Positions 41,419-50,472 of a DNA stretch of 64,000 bases are shown here, one piece after another. The stretch is from Novosphingobium pentaromativorans US6-1. GTDB lineage: Bacteria > Pseudomonadota > Alphaproteobacteria > Sphingomonadales > Sphingomonadaceae. The stretch's first letter is position 1; every line of letters starts with the position of its first letter. Below the pieces are notes generated by a model, which saw nothing but the letters and a program-made list of their open reading frames with translations, made no database searches and was not told the origin of the DNA. Both the position numbers and the translations under genes were made by a program. The stretch is from contig NZ_CP009291.1 of the NCBI RefSeq assembly GCF_000767465.1, forward strand, positions 682,001 through 746,000, read 5' to 3'.

Positions 41419-42866
41419 TGTTGCAGGGGACCGGTTCGGACGTCGGCAAGTCCGTTCTCGTTGCGGGCCTGTGCCGGGCCATGGCGAACCGGGGCCTGCG
41501 CGTACTGCCTTTCAAGCCGCAGAACATGTCGAACAATGCGGCGGTAACTCCTGCGGGCGGAGAAATTGGCCGCGCCCAGGCGCTGCAGGCCGTTGCCGCT
41601 CGCGCGCCGCTCCATGTCGACATGAACCCGGTCCTGCTCAAACCTCAGGCAGACCGGACATCGCAGCTCATCGTTCACGGCAAGGTGCGCGGCACTCTGG
41701 GATCCGGAAACTTTCGCGAAGGTCGCCGCAATCTCCTTCCGGAAGTCCTCGAGAGTTACCGCCGGCTCGAGGCGCGCTGCGATCTGGTCGTGGTCGAAGG
41801 CGCCGGATCTCCCGCCGAGATCAACTTGCGCGCGGGCGATATTGCCAACATGGGCTTCGCCCGGGCTGCCGATGTGCCGGTGGTCCTGGTCGGGGACATC
41901 GACCGGGGCGGGGTCATCGCCGCCGTCGTCGGCACCCGCAATGTCATCGACCCCGCTGATGCGGCGATGATCCGCGGGTTCCTGATCAACAAGTTCCGCG
42001 GCGATCCGGCGTTGTTCGCGGACGGCTACGAGGCGATTGCCGAACGCAGCGGCTGGCGCGGCTATGGCGTCGTTCCCTGGCTTTCGGACGCGGCCAGGCT
42101 GCCGAGCGAGGACGCCGTCATCCTCGAACGCGGACAGGGCGCGAAGGCCGGACGCAAGCTCGTAGCCTGTCCGATCCTGCCGCGCATCGCCAATTTCGAC
42201 GATCTCGATCCCTTGCGCGGCGAGCCCGAGATAGACCTCGCCATGATCCCCCCGGGCACGCCGATCCCCGCCGATGCCTCGCTCGTAGTCTTGCCCGGCT
42301 CGAAAGCGACGATCGCCGACCTTGCCTTTCTGCGCGAACAGGGCTGGGACATCGACATTCTCGCCCATCGGCGCAGGGGCGGCATGGTTCTCGGGATCTG
42401 CGGCGGTTACCAGATGCTAGGCCGCAGTCTGGCCGATCCCGGCGGTGTGGAGGGGGCGCCCTCGAAAGTCGCCGGGCTGGGCATGCTTGATGTGGAGACC
42501 GAGATCGGGGCCGTCAAAAGTCTTGAGGCGGTTTGTGGAACCGCTCTCGAAGAGCCGCTTCAGGGCTATGAAATGCACATGGGGTTGACCGATGGCCCAG
42601 ACCGCATCCAGCCATTCGCGCACTTCGCCGATGGCCGCAGCGATGGCGCTGTGAGCCGGGACGGGCGCGTGATCGGCACCTATTGCCACGGCTTTCTCGG
42701 AACTCCGGGTCTGCGCGGTGCGATCCTTGCCCGGATCGGGGCGCAGGGAAGGGGATTCGATCAGTCGCACGTCGTCGATGGCGCGCTCGATGCGATCGCC
42801 CGGGTCCTTGAGGAGCATGTCGACATCGAGGGTTTGCTTGCGTTGGCCGGGAGCCCGGGCCGGTGA
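41406..42866 (+). CDS. cobQ: Cobyric acid synthase
   Basis: 486 residues from ATG 41406. The N-terminal amidoligase ATPase domain has MLQGTGSDVGKSVLVAGLC and LPFKPQNMSNNA, then VVEGAGSPAEINLR and VVLVGDIDRGGVIA. The C-terminal class I glutaminase-like domain carries Cys332 in GICGGYQMLGR and the His region GTYCHGFLG. It amidates four side chains of adenosylcobyrinic acid a,c-diamide. Its presence next to salvage genes shows the cell can accept incomplete corrinoids or makes the ring from genes elsewhere. Confidence 0.95.
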   Translation: MAGLMLQGTGSDVGKSVLVAGLCRAMANRGLRVLPFKPQNMSNNAAVTPAGGEIGRAQALQAVAARAPLHVDMNPVLLKPQADRTSQLIVHGKVRGTLGSGNFREGRRNLLPEVLESYRRLEARCDLVVVEGAGSPAEINLRAGDIANMGFARAADVPVVLVGDIDRGGVIAAVVGTRNVIDPADAAMIRGFLINKFRGDPALFADGYEAIAERSGWRGYGVVPWLSDAARLPSEDAVILERGQGAKAGRKLVACPILPRIANFDDLDPLRGEPEIDLAMIPPGTPIPADASLVVLPGSKATIADLAFLREQGWDIDILAHRRRGGMVLGICGGYQMLGRSLADPGGVEGAPSKVAGLGMLDVETEIGAVKSLEAVCGTALEEPLQGYEMHMGLTDGPDRIQPFAHFADGRSDGAVSRDGRVIGTYCHGFLGTPGLRGAILARIGAQGRGFDQSHVVDGALDAIARVLEEHVDIEGLLALAGSPGR

Positions 42867-43375
42867 AGCGCCTCCTGGTGATCGGGGGCGCGCGTTCCGG
42901 GAAGAGCCGTTATGCCGAGGAGAGACTGGAGGCTCTGCCGGGTCGCCTCGGTTATATCGCCACTGCGCAGGCGCACGATGCCGAGATGGCAGCGCGGATC
43001 GACCTGCATCGCGGCCGGCGGGGCGAGCGTTGGGAGACTTGCGAGGCACCTTGCGATCTTGCCGAAGCGATTGCACGAATGGCCGGGCGCTGCGACGCCC
43101 TGCTGGTCGATTGTCTCACGCTCTGGCTGTCGAACCTGATGCTGGGGGCGCATTCCTTGGTAGAAGGGCGCGAAGGTCTGATCGAGGCTGTCGCCGCTTG
43201 TCCTGTGCCCATCGCGCTGATTGGCAATGAAGTGGGGCTCGGTATCGTGCCGGACAATGCGTTGGCCCGGCAATTCCGCGATGAAGCGGGTCTGCTCAAC
43301 CAGGCTGTGGCAAAGGTGGTCGAAGAAGTGGTGATGGTCGCGGCTGGCCTCCCTCTTTCCTTCAAGTCCGTCTAG
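42863..43375 (+). CDS. cobU: Bifunctional adenosylcobinamide kinase / guanylyltransferase
   Basis: 170 residues from a GTG at 42863 that overlaps the cobQ stop. Walker A GGARSGKS (8-15), the guanylylation His49 in RIDLHRGRR, VDCLTLWLSNL, LIGNEVGLGIVPDN and FRDEAGLLNQ are all present. It phosphorylates and guanylates cobinamide before CobS acts. Named cobP in the Pseudomonas scheme. It is the last gene of the operon; no clear intrinsic terminator follows. Confidence 0.95.
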   Translation: MKRLLVIGGARSGKSRYAEERLEALPGRLGYIATAQAHDAEMAARIDLHRGRRGERWETCEAPCDLAEAIARMAGRCDALLVDCLTLWLSNLMLGAHSLVEGREGLIEAVAACPVPIALIGNEVGLGIVPDNALARQFRDEAGLLNQAVAKVVEEVVMVAAGLPLSFKSV

Positions 43376-43417
43376 TCCGATTGCGTTTTGGGAAAGCGCG
43401 CTTGCGCTAATGACGGT

Positions 43418-43460
43418 TCAAGCCCGCTTGAGTCAGTTCGTTAGCGTGCTAATTATTAGC
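43418..43460 (+). promoter_or_regulatory. Promoter and overlapping operators of the MarR-efflux operon
   Basis: TTGAGT (43428-43433) and TAATTA (43450-43455) are 16 bases apart and would start transcription about at the ATG of the MarR gene (43462), giving a leaderless mRNA; indeed no ribosome binding site is visible. Three palindromes cover these elements: TCAAGCCCGCTTGA (43418-43431), TTAGCGTGCTAA (43441-43452) and GCTAATTATTAGC (43448-43460). They are good candidates for binding sites of the MarR protein, which would then repress its own operon. Confidence 0.55.
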
Positions 43461-43461
43461 C

Positions 43462-43914
43462 ATGAACGAACGTGAGCGCCTGCAGCGAAACCTGGCGGCC
43501 CGAGTGGGCCCGGTGGCGCGTGCGTGGCAACAACTCGGCGATGCCGCCCTGGCTTCCCTCGAAGTCTCGAACTCGGCAGGCTGGGCACTGGTGCATCTGC
43601 TGCGCATGGGCGGCGATGTCCGTCAGGGCGACCTCGCTCGCAAGATCGGGATAACGGAGCCATCGCTGGTCCGCACGCTCGATCGACTGGAAGAAGCGCA
43701 ACTGCTGGAGCGGCGTGCCGATGAACAGGATCGGCGCGCAAAACATGTCCGCCTCACGCCCGTGGGCACCGATCTTGGTAAACGGATCGACGCACGCCTC
43801 GTCGCCGTAAGAGGCCAGCTGCTTGCGGATTTCGGCGACGCGGAACTGGCAACCGTGGTCGACGTGCTCGAGCGACTGTCCGACAGGATTGCCGAGGCGG
43901 CGGAGCGGCTATGA
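43462..43914 (+). CDS. MarR-family transcriptional regulator
   Basis: 150 residues. The winged helix-turn-helix is visible: GWALVHLLRMGGDVRQGDLA, IGITEPSLVRTLDRLEEAQL, LERRADEQDRRAKHVRLTPV. MarR proteins bind phenolic or aromatic ligands and release their operator. It is the first gene of an efflux operon and its stop overlaps the FUSC gene (ATGA), so it very likely controls that operon. Confidence 0.93.
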   Translation: MNERERLQRNLAARVGPVARAWQQLGDAALASLEVSNSAGWALVHLLRMGGDVRQGDLARKIGITEPSLVRTLDRLEEAQLLERRADEQDRRAKHVRLTPVGTDLGKRIDARLVAVRGQLLADFGDAELATVVDVLERLSDRIAEAAERL

Positions 43915-45959
43915 TGAAGCGCTTCGGAATCGACGCGGCGGTCTTCTCGCTCAAGGCCTATGTCGCAGGCATGATGGCGATATACTTCTCCATCCAGATC
44001 GGCCTGGAACGGCCCTACTGGGCCTTCCTGACGTCCTATATCGTTGCCCAGCCGCTGGCCGGCGCAGTCCTGTCGAAGGCGTTGTTCCGGGTCATCGGCA
44101 CGTTCGTCGGCGCGGCGGCCAGCGTGATCATGGTGCCCAGCCTCGTCAATGCACCGGTGCTCCTTACCGGGGCGATCGGTCTCTGGCTTGCGCTTTGCGT
44201 GTTCGTCTCCCTGCTCGATCGTACGCCGCGGTCCTATGCCTTCGTGCTGGCCGGCTACACCGCGGTCCTGATCGTTCTGCCCAGCGTCGAAACGCCCGGC
44301 GCGATCTTCGAGACCGCCAGCCTCAGGCTTCAGGAGATCACCATCGGCATCCTTTGTGGCAGCCTCGTGCATGGCCTTGTCCTGCCGCAGTCGATTTCCG
44401 CATTCCTGCTGCGCCGGGTGTCCACGATCCTGCTCGACGCCGAACGCTGGACGCAGGATTCGCTCAAGCTCGAACCCGATCCCTCGGTCGATGCCGAGCG
44501 GCGCCGGCTGGCACTGGACATTACCGAGCTTCACCAGCTTTCCATCCATCTGCCTTTCGAGACCGCGCGCGTCGCGCCCCGCATCCGCACCGTGCGCGCG
44601 CTGCAGGACCAGCTTTCACTGATCATGCCATTGGGGGCGGCCGTGACCGATCGTATCGAACAAGTGCAGGCTGCCGGCCCGCTCCCCGAAGACCTTCGCA
44701 ACCTGCTGGACGATACATCCGCGTGGCTTGCGGATCTGGACCGGCTGGCTCCGTCCGAACGTGAGGAGGGCGCCCGCCAACTGCAGGCCCGCTGCGCGCG
44801 CCTTGAACCCGCGCTGTCCGCGGATTCAAGCTGGCATGGCCTCATGGTGATCAGCCTCGTCGCGCGCCTGTCCAGCCTGATCCGGGCGCATCGCGATTGC
44901 CGCGACCTGTCGGAGCAGCTGTCCTCGCTCGGTCGCAAGCCAGTGTCGCCTCGCGCGGCGGAACTGCTCGAAGGGCGGCGCGGGCGCGAACTGCATTACG
45001 ACGTGGGCGGAGCGATCAGGGGCGCGATTGGCGCATTCATCACGATTGCGGTCGGCACGGCGCTGTGGATCGGCAGCGGGTGGACCGAAGCCTACACCGC
45101 CGTAATGCTGGCCGGGGTTTTCACGGCGCTGTTTGCCGCAGCCCCGGATCCGCTGGCCCCCTTGCGGGCATTCTTCATCGGCACCCTGCTTTCCATCGTG
45201 ATCGGCGCCATCTACGGGTATGCAATCCTGCCGGCGCTGCATGACTTTCCCGAGCTTGCGGCCGCACTGGCACCTGCGCTGCTCCTGCTCGGTACCTTGA
45301 TGTATTCCCCGCGTTTCGGTGGTTACGCCTTACCGATGCTGCTGGGGCTGGGCAGCCCATTGCTGATTTCTCCCGTGTACGTAAGCCGTTTCGGAACCTT
45401 CCTCGATGGAGCACTGGCGCAGCTGGTGGGGATCGTCTTTGCCATCATCATGATCCGCCTGCTGCAGTCGTCGGGCATAGAAACCGCGATCCGGCGCACC
45501 TTGCGCGCTTCCTGGAGAGACATTGCAGAGCGCAGCAACCTGATGGCCCCCGCAGACTTCCAGGGCTGGATCAACCGAATGCTGGACCGCATTGCACTTC
45601 TGGCGCCGCGGCTTGCCATGAGCGGCAAGTCGCCCGGTTCGCCGCTCTACGATGCCTTGCGCGATCTGCGCACGGGCGTGGCTATCGGGGAGCTGCGCGA
45701 CTTGCGCCTGGCGATGCCAGCTGAAAAATCTGCGCCGGTTACCAGTGTGCTGCGCGACGTTGGCGAATATTACCGCAAGCTTGAGCCGGAGCGCGAAAAG
45801 CCTGCCGCACCGGGCCTGCTTGCCGATATCGACCGCGCCTTGAAGGAAGTCCTGAGCGATGATGATCCGTCAACGGTGCGTTCGGGCGCCCTTGCGTTGA
45901 TCAGCCTGCGGCGCAATCTGTTCCCTGAAGCCGAGCCGATGAAGGAGTTGCCCGTATGA
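43911..45959 (+). CDS. FUSC-family (AaeB-like) efflux transporter
   Basis: 682 residues, ATG at 43911 (43914 also possible). Two blocks of transmembrane helices, at about 10-165 (YVAGMMAIYFSIQIGLERPY, WAFLTSYIVAQPLAGAVLSK) and about 365-520 (GAIGAFITIAVGTALWIGSG, AVMLAGVFTALFAAAPDP), are separated by a soluble region, as in AaeB / FUSC proteins. These pump aromatic carboxylic acids and similar compounds with a HlyD partner. It is followed by DUF1656, HlyD and outer membrane factor genes, the usual set. Confidence 0.9.
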   Translation: MMKRFGIDAAVFSLKAYVAGMMAIYFSIQIGLERPYWAFLTSYIVAQPLAGAVLSKALFRVIGTFVGAAASVIMVPSLVNAPVLLTGAIGLWLALCVFVSLLDRTPRSYAFVLAGYTAVLIVLPSVETPGAIFETASLRLQEITIGILCGSLVHGLVLPQSISAFLLRRVSTILLDAERWTQDSLKLEPDPSVDAERRRLALDITELHQLSIHLPFETARVAPRIRTVRALQDQLSLIMPLGAAVTDRIEQVQAAGPLPEDLRNLLDDTSAWLADLDRLAPSEREEGARQLQARCARLEPALSADSSWHGLMVISLVARLSSLIRAHRDCRDLSEQLSSLGRKPVSPRAAELLEGRRGRELHYDVGGAIRGAIGAFITIAVGTALWIGSGWTEAYTAVMLAGVFTALFAAAPDPLAPLRAFFIGTLLSIVIGAIYGYAILPALHDFPELAAALAPALLLLGTLMYSPRFGGYALPMLLGLGSPLLISPVYVSRFGTFLDGALAQLVGIVFAIIMIRLLQSSGIETAIRRTLRASWRDIAERSNLMAPADFQGWINRMLDRIALLAPRLAMSGKSPGSPLYDALRDLRTGVAIGELRDLRLAMPAEKSAPVTSVLRDVGEYYRKLEPEREKPAAPGLLADIDRALKEVLSDDDPSTVRSGALALISLRRNLFPEAEPMKELPV

Positions 45960-46171
45960 GGGGAGAACTTTCCATCTATGGCGTGTTCGTGCCCACGCTG
46001 CTCGTCCTCGTCATCGTCGCGGCCGTCGTGACGGCCATTCTCGTCCGGATCGCCAACGATTTCGGTTTCTATCGCTTCGTCGCCTACCGTGCGTTGGTCG
46101 ACGTGTGTCTGTTCATTCTCGTCCTCGGCCTTCTTGCCGCGGCAGCCCCCCTGATCGGTTTCCCCCAATGA
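45956..46171 (+). CDS. DUF1656 (AaeX-like) small membrane protein
   Basis: 71 residues: MRGELSIYGVFVPTLLVLV, a second hydrophobic part LVDVCLFILVLGLLAAAAPL. The GELSIYGVFVP start is characteristic of DUF1656/AaeX, which is always found between the FUSC and HlyD genes. It overlaps both neighbours by four bases. Its role in the pump is not known. Confidence 0.92.
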   Translation: MRGELSIYGVFVPTLLVLVIVAAVVTAILVRIANDFGFYRFVAYRALVDVCLFILVLGLLAAAAPLIGFPQ

Positions 46172-47103
46172 AGCGTCTCCTCTCGCGCATAGCCCCAAGC
46201 CTGGCCACAATCGTCATTGTCGTGATTGCGGCAGTCGTCGCGATCTGGCTGTGGCGGCATTACGAAACCAGTCCCTGGACACGCGACGGACGTGTGCGCG
46301 CGGACGTCGTGCGGGTCACGCCGGATATCAGCGGTCTGGTGACTTCGGTGGCCGTCAAGGACAACCAGCATGTTCGCAAGGGCGACCTCCTGTTCGTGCT
46401 CGACCGGCCGCGCTACTCGCTGGCTGCCGCGCAGGCGCAGGCCAATGTTGCGAGCGCTCGGGCAACGCTCGATCAGGCCAGGCGGGTGGCGCGTCGCGAT
46501 ACGGCTCTCGGTGATCTGGTGGCGACCGAGACACATGAGCAGAACCTTGCGGCGGTCGAAACCGCGCAGGCCGCGCTGGCAGAAGCGCAGAGCGCGCTGG
46601 CGGGCGCCAGGCTCAACCTCGAACGCACTGAAGTGAAGGCTTCGGTCAATGGAACCGTGACCAATCTTGACCTGCATCCGGGCGATTTCGTCGCCTCGGG
46701 AAGCCAGGCCATGGCCCTGATCGACAGCGACAGTATCCGCGTGGAAGGGTATTTCGAGGAAACCAAGCTGCCCTACATCCGCGTCGGCGCCCCTGTGACT
46801 GTCGTGCTGATGGGCGAGGACCGCAAGATCAAGGGCGTGGTGGAAAGCATCGCAGCGGGCATCAACGATACATCGCGCAGCAATTCCGGGAACCTCCTGC
46901 CCAGCGTTGACGCCACTTTCACGTGGGTAAGGCTGGCCCAGCGCATTCCGGTGCGGGTGCGCCTGACCCATGTTCCCGAAGATCTGCGGCTCATCGTCGG
47001 ACGGACCGCCACCGTCACCATCCAGCCCGCGGAATCTGGCCAGCCCGAGGAAACTGGCCAGCCGGCAGAAGCTGGCCAGCCGGCCGACAAGGACCGCACC
47101 TGA
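46168..47103 (+). CDS. HlyD-family (AaeA/EmrA-like) periplasmic adaptor
   Basis: 311 residues, ATG at 46168. One membrane helix (about 10-30, LATIVIVVIAAVVAIWLW), then YETSPWTRDGRVRADVVRVT with the lipoyl halves PDISGLVTSVAVKDNQHVRK and ERTEVKASVNGTVTNLDLHP, a short coiled coil between them and a beta-barrel (VEGYFEETKLPYIRVGAPV). It connects the FUSC pump to the outer membrane factor that follows. The C-terminal 20 residues are a short GQP repeat. Confidence 0.93.
   Translation: MKRLLSRIAPSLATIVIVVIAAVVAIWLWRHYETSPWTRDGRVRADVVRVTPDISGLVTSVAVKDNQHVRKGDLLFVLDRPRYSLAAAQAQANVASARATLDQARRVARRDTALGDLVATETHEQNLAAVETAQAALAEAQSALAGARLNLERTEVKASVNGTVTNLDLHPGDFVASGSQAMALIDSDSIRVEGYFEETKLPYIRVGAPVTVVLMGEDRKIKGVVESIAAGINDTSRSNSGNLLPSVDATFTWVRLAQRIPVRVRLTHVPEDLRLIVGRTATVTIQPAESGQPEETGQPAEAGQPADKDRT
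47034..47087 (+). repeat. Three 18-bp repeats at the 3' end of the hlyD-like gene
   Basis: CTGGCCAGCC recurs at 47036, 47054 and 47072, a period of 18 bases that encodes SGQPEE, TGQPAE, AGQPAD. The tail is probably disordered and variable in copy number between strains. Confidence 0.8.
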
Positions 47104-48500
47104 TGCGCAGATGTCTGCCCAGCTTTGCCGCGCTGCTGCTTGCCGGATGTGCCACTGCCGGCCCGGATTACGCTCCGCCGTCCAATTCCGCGGCGACGAT
47201 GGAAAGCGCGCAGCATGCATTCGTCTCGGCAGGCGATGGCGCCTTTTCACTTCAGCCGCTGCCCGAGCGGTGGTGGCGCCTCTATGACGATCCCGTGCTC
47301 GACGGCCTGGTCGAGGAAGCGCTGACGGCCAATGCCGACTTGCGCGCGGCCGACGCCAACCTGAAGCGGGCAGAAGCTGTCGTGCGCGGGGCGGTCGCCA
47401 ATCGCGCGCTCAGTACCGGGATTTCCGGCGGGGCGAGCCTCGCACGGCCATCGTCGACCGGCTACTCGCTTCCCGGTGTCGTCGACTATGACGCTGGCAT
47501 ATCGCTTGCCCTGCCGCTCGACCTGCGCGGCAAGATCGCCCGCGCCATCGAGGCCAGCGAGGCGGATCGCGATGCGGTGGCCGCGGCCCGCGATGCCGTG
47601 CGTGTCAGCGTTGCGGCTGCCACGGCCCAGGCTTACGCAGACGTTTGCGGGGCCAACTTCCGGCTTGCCGCCACGAAACGTATCGTTGCCCTGCAGCGCC
47701 AGACGCTTGATGCCACCCGCCGCCTTGAGAAGGGCGGGCGCGGCACCGCGTTCGATGTCAGCCGGGCCCAGGCCCAAGTCGATGCCAGCGAAGCGAAGTT
47801 GCCCGGCTTCGTCGCGCAGCGCCGAAGTGCGCTCTACCTGCTCGCCACACTGCTGGGGAGGGCGCCGAGTGACTATCCCGCCGCGGTCGAGCAATGCGAC
47901 AGTCTTCCCACTCTCGCCAGCGCAATGCCGGTCGGGGACGGTGCAGCGCTGATCCGGCGCAGGCCGGATATCCGCCAGGCCGAGCGGACCATCGCCGCCG
48001 ATACCGCCCGCATCGGCGTGGCCACGGCAGACCTCTATCCGCAGATAAGTCTGGGTGGCTCTCTGGGCGTTTCCGGCCCGGTCAAGGATATCGGCGGGCC
48101 GACCTCGTTCGGCTTCAGCCTCGGTCCGCTGATCAGTTGGTCGTTCCCCAACCGCCCCGTGGTTCGTGCCGCGATCGATCGGGCCAATGCACAAGTGGAA
48201 GCCGATCTGGCCGGTTTCGATTCCACCGTGCTTTCAGCCTTGCGCGAGACCGAAACCGCGCTGGAGACTTACGCACGCAACCGCGAGACAACCGCTGCCC
48301 TGGGACGCGCGCGGGAAAGTGCTGCGCTTTCCGCACAGCAAGCCGGCAAGTTGTTCCGTTTCGGACGCAGCGATTTCCTCACCTTGCTCGATTCGCAAAG
48401 ATCGCTTGCCGAGGCGGAGGCCAGTTACGCCAATGCGCGGGCCGGATTGGTCGATGACCAGATCGCGGTTTTCCTCGCTCTTGGTGGTGGCTGGGAGTAG
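47103..48500 (+). CDS. Outer membrane factor lipoprotein (NodT/OprM family)
   Basis: 465 residues, ATG at 47103 overlapping the previous stop (TGATG). Lipobox LLLAGC (Cys16). Family motifs: GPDYAPPS, RWWRLYDDPVLDGLVEEALT, NADLRAADANLKRAEA, and in the second half LIRRRPDIRQAERTIAADTA and GVATADLYPQISLGGSLGV. It forms the outer membrane channel of the FUSC/HlyD efflux system. End of operon; the following 180 bases hold no gene and no clear terminator. Confidence 0.93.
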   Translation: MRRCLPSFAALLLAGCATAGPDYAPPSNSAATMESAQHAFVSAGDGAFSLQPLPERWWRLYDDPVLDGLVEEALTANADLRAADANLKRAEAVVRGAVANRALSTGISGGASLARPSSTGYSLPGVVDYDAGISLALPLDLRGKIARAIEASEADRDAVAAARDAVRVSVAAATAQAYADVCGANFRLAATKRIVALQRQTLDATRRLEKGGRGTAFDVSRAQAQVDASEAKLPGFVAQRRSALYLLATLLGRAPSDYPAAVEQCDSLPTLASAMPVGDGAALIRRRPDIRQAERTIAADTARIGVATADLYPQISLGGSLGVSGPVKDIGGPTSFGFSLGPLISWSFPNRPVVRAAIDRANAQVEADLAGFDSTVLSALRETETALETYARNRETTAALGRARESAALSAQQAGKLFRFGRSDFLTLLDSQRSLAEAEASYANARAGLVDDQIAVFLALGGGWE

Positions 48501-48681
48501 TTTGATCGGTGAATTTGCCTGATCTTATCGGTAATTCGGAAAACTAATTACACGATACGGAAATTGAACCGCGCAAATTCTGGCGAATGCCTCTATGGGG
48601 AAGCAAATTCCGGCCATAGGGCCGCGCATCCCGTCATTTCTCCCCAGCCAGCCCGCTTTCGCGGCAGGATATTGTATTTCT

Positions 48682-50457
48682 ATGACATTTACCCGGGTTC
48701 CCCAGCCACTGGCAGAGGCGCTTGAAGCGCATGGCTACGAGTCGCTGACCGCCGTTCAGGCGGCCGTCGTCGAAGCTGAAGCGCAGGGGCGCGACCTTGT
48801 CGTCTCGGCGCAGACCGGTTCCGGCAAGACCGTGGCCTTCGGCCTTGCCATGGCGGACGAACTGCTGGCTGGCGAGGGCATTACGAGGCCCGGCGCGCCG
48901 CTGGCGCTTGCCATTGCCCCGACCCGCGAACTGGCCCTGCAGGTCAGCCGCGAACTGACCTGGCTCTACGCCCGTACCGGTGCCCGCATCGTGACCTGCG
49001 TTGGCGGCATGGATCCGGTTCGCGAACGCAAGCAGCTGGAGCAGGGCGCGACGATCGTCGTGGGTACCCCCGGGCGCCTGCGCGACCACCTCGAGCGCGG
49101 AAAGCTCGACCTTGAGCAACTGCGCGTCGCGATCCTCGACGAGGCCGACGAGATGCTCGACATGGGCTTTCGCGAAGACCTCGAGGAGATCCTCGATGCC
49201 ACGGCAAAGGATCGGCGTACGCTGCTGTTCTCGGCGACGATGCCCAAGCCGATCGAGGCTCTGGCCCGCCGCTACCAGAAGAACTCGCTGCGCATTTCGA
49301 CGATGAGCGAGTCGCGCGGCCACGGCGATATCTCCTACCAGGCTGTGACCGTCGCGCCGGCCGACATCGAGCGCGTGGTCGTCAACCTGCTGCGCCTGCA
49401 CGAGGCAGAGACCGCCATCCTGTTCTGCGCCACGCGCGACAATGTGCGCCACCTTCACGCGACGCTGACCGAGCGCGGTTTTTCGGCCGTTGCCCTGTCC
49501 GGTGAGCATTCCCAGAACGAGCGCAACAATGCGCTGCAGGCCCTGCGCGATCGCCGGGCCCGTGTCTGCGTCGCCACCGACGTTGCCGCGCGCGGCATCG
49601 ATCTTCCTTCGCTAAGCCTTGTCATTCACGTGGAAATTCCGCGCGATGCCGAGACGCTGCAGCACCGCTCGGGCCGCACCGGACGCGCTGGCAAGAAGGG
49701 TACGGCGGTCATCGTGGTGCCGTTCCCGCGCCGTCGCCGCGTCGAATCCATGCTGCGCGGCGCACGCGTCCAGGCCGAATGGATCGAAGCGCCCACGCCC
49801 GAGCAGATCCGCCGCAACGACCGCGAGCGCCTGATCGAGCAGATCATGCAGCCGGTGGAGTTCGACGAGGAAGATCGCGAGATCGCCAAGGAACTGCTGG
49901 GCAAGACCAGCGCCGAAGACCTTGCCGCAGCCCTGGTTCGCAGTTTCCGCGAGCGGATGCCGCAGCCTGAGGAACTGATCGGTTCTTCGATGGACGGGCA
50001 GCAGAAGCGCCAGCGTCCCGGTTTCGACGACGTCGTCTGGTTCCGCATGGATATCGGCAAACGCCAGAACGCCGATCCGCGGTGGATCCTGCCGCTGCTG
50101 TGCCGCCGCGGTCACGTGACCCGCAACGCCGTTGGCGCAATCCGCATTTCCGCCAACGAGACTTATTTCCAGATACCCAGCGAACAGTCCGACCAGTTCG
50201 CCAAGTCCGTGGCGCGCACTGCGCGCGAAGGCGCGGACGATGAAGCCGGTGTGCTGATCGAACTGGCGCCCGATACCCCGCGCGATGTCGCCAAGGGGCG
50301 TCGCCGCGAAGAAGGCGGTCCGCGCCGCCATCCGCGAGGCGAGGGCGGTCCGCCCCGCGGCGAGGGCAAACGGCACCAGCCGCGTCCGACCGGACACAAA
50401 GGCGGCGCTGCAGGCCAGTTCGGCAAGAAGCAGCGCAAGGATCGCCGGGGAGACTGA
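48682..50457 (+). CDS. DEAD-box RNA helicase with DbpA-type RNA-binding domain
   Basis: 591 residues from ATG 48682 (MTFTRVPQPL); an upstream in-frame ATG at 48595 would add residues without family similarity. Helicase motifs: Q-motif region LTAVQAAVVE, Walker A SAQTGSGKT (42-50), PTRELALQVS, DEAD at 153-156 (ILDEADEMLDMGF), LLFSATMPK, ATDVAARGIDLP and HRSGRTGRAGKKG. Residues about 448-520 match the DbpA RNA-binding domain (DVVWFRMDIGKRQNADPRWI). The tail is Arg/Gly/Lys-rich. DeaD/CsdA-like enzymes act in ribosome assembly and RNA decay, often in the cold. Confidence 0.93.
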   Translation: MTFTRVPQPLAEALEAHGYESLTAVQAAVVEAEAQGRDLVVSAQTGSGKTVAFGLAMADELLAGEGITRPGAPLALAIAPTRELALQVSRELTWLYARTGARIVTCVGGMDPVRERKQLEQGATIVVGTPGRLRDHLERGKLDLEQLRVAILDEADEMLDMGFREDLEEILDATAKDRRTLLFSATMPKPIEALARRYQKNSLRISTMSESRGHGDISYQAVTVAPADIERVVVNLLRLHEAETAILFCATRDNVRHLHATLTERGFSAVALSGEHSQNERNNALQALRDRRARVCVATDVAARGIDLPSLSLVIHVEIPRDAETLQHRSGRTGRAGKKGTAVIVVPFPRRRRVESMLRGARVQAEWIEAPTPEQIRRNDRERLIEQIMQPVEFDEEDREIAKELLGKTSAEDLAAALVRSFRERMPQPEELIGSSMDGQQKRQRPGFDDVVWFRMDIGKRQNADPRWILPLLCRRGHVTRNAVGAIRISANETYFQIPSEQSDQFAKSVARTAREGADDEAGVLIELAPDTPRDVAKGRRREEGGPRRHPRGEGGPPRGEGKRHQPRPTGHKGGAAGQFGKKQRKDRRGD

Positions 50458-50466
50458 AGTCTCCCC
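50447..50466. terminator. Hairpin at the convergence of the helicase and Gre-like genes
   Basis: GGGGAGAC and GTCTCCCC form a perfect 8-bp stem around a TGAA loop that contains the helicase stop codon. It lies six bases before the stop of the convergent Gre-like gene. There is no T-run on either side, so it may be a weak bidirectional terminator or an end-protecting structure. Confidence 0.45.
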
Positions 50467-50472
50467 AAGGCG

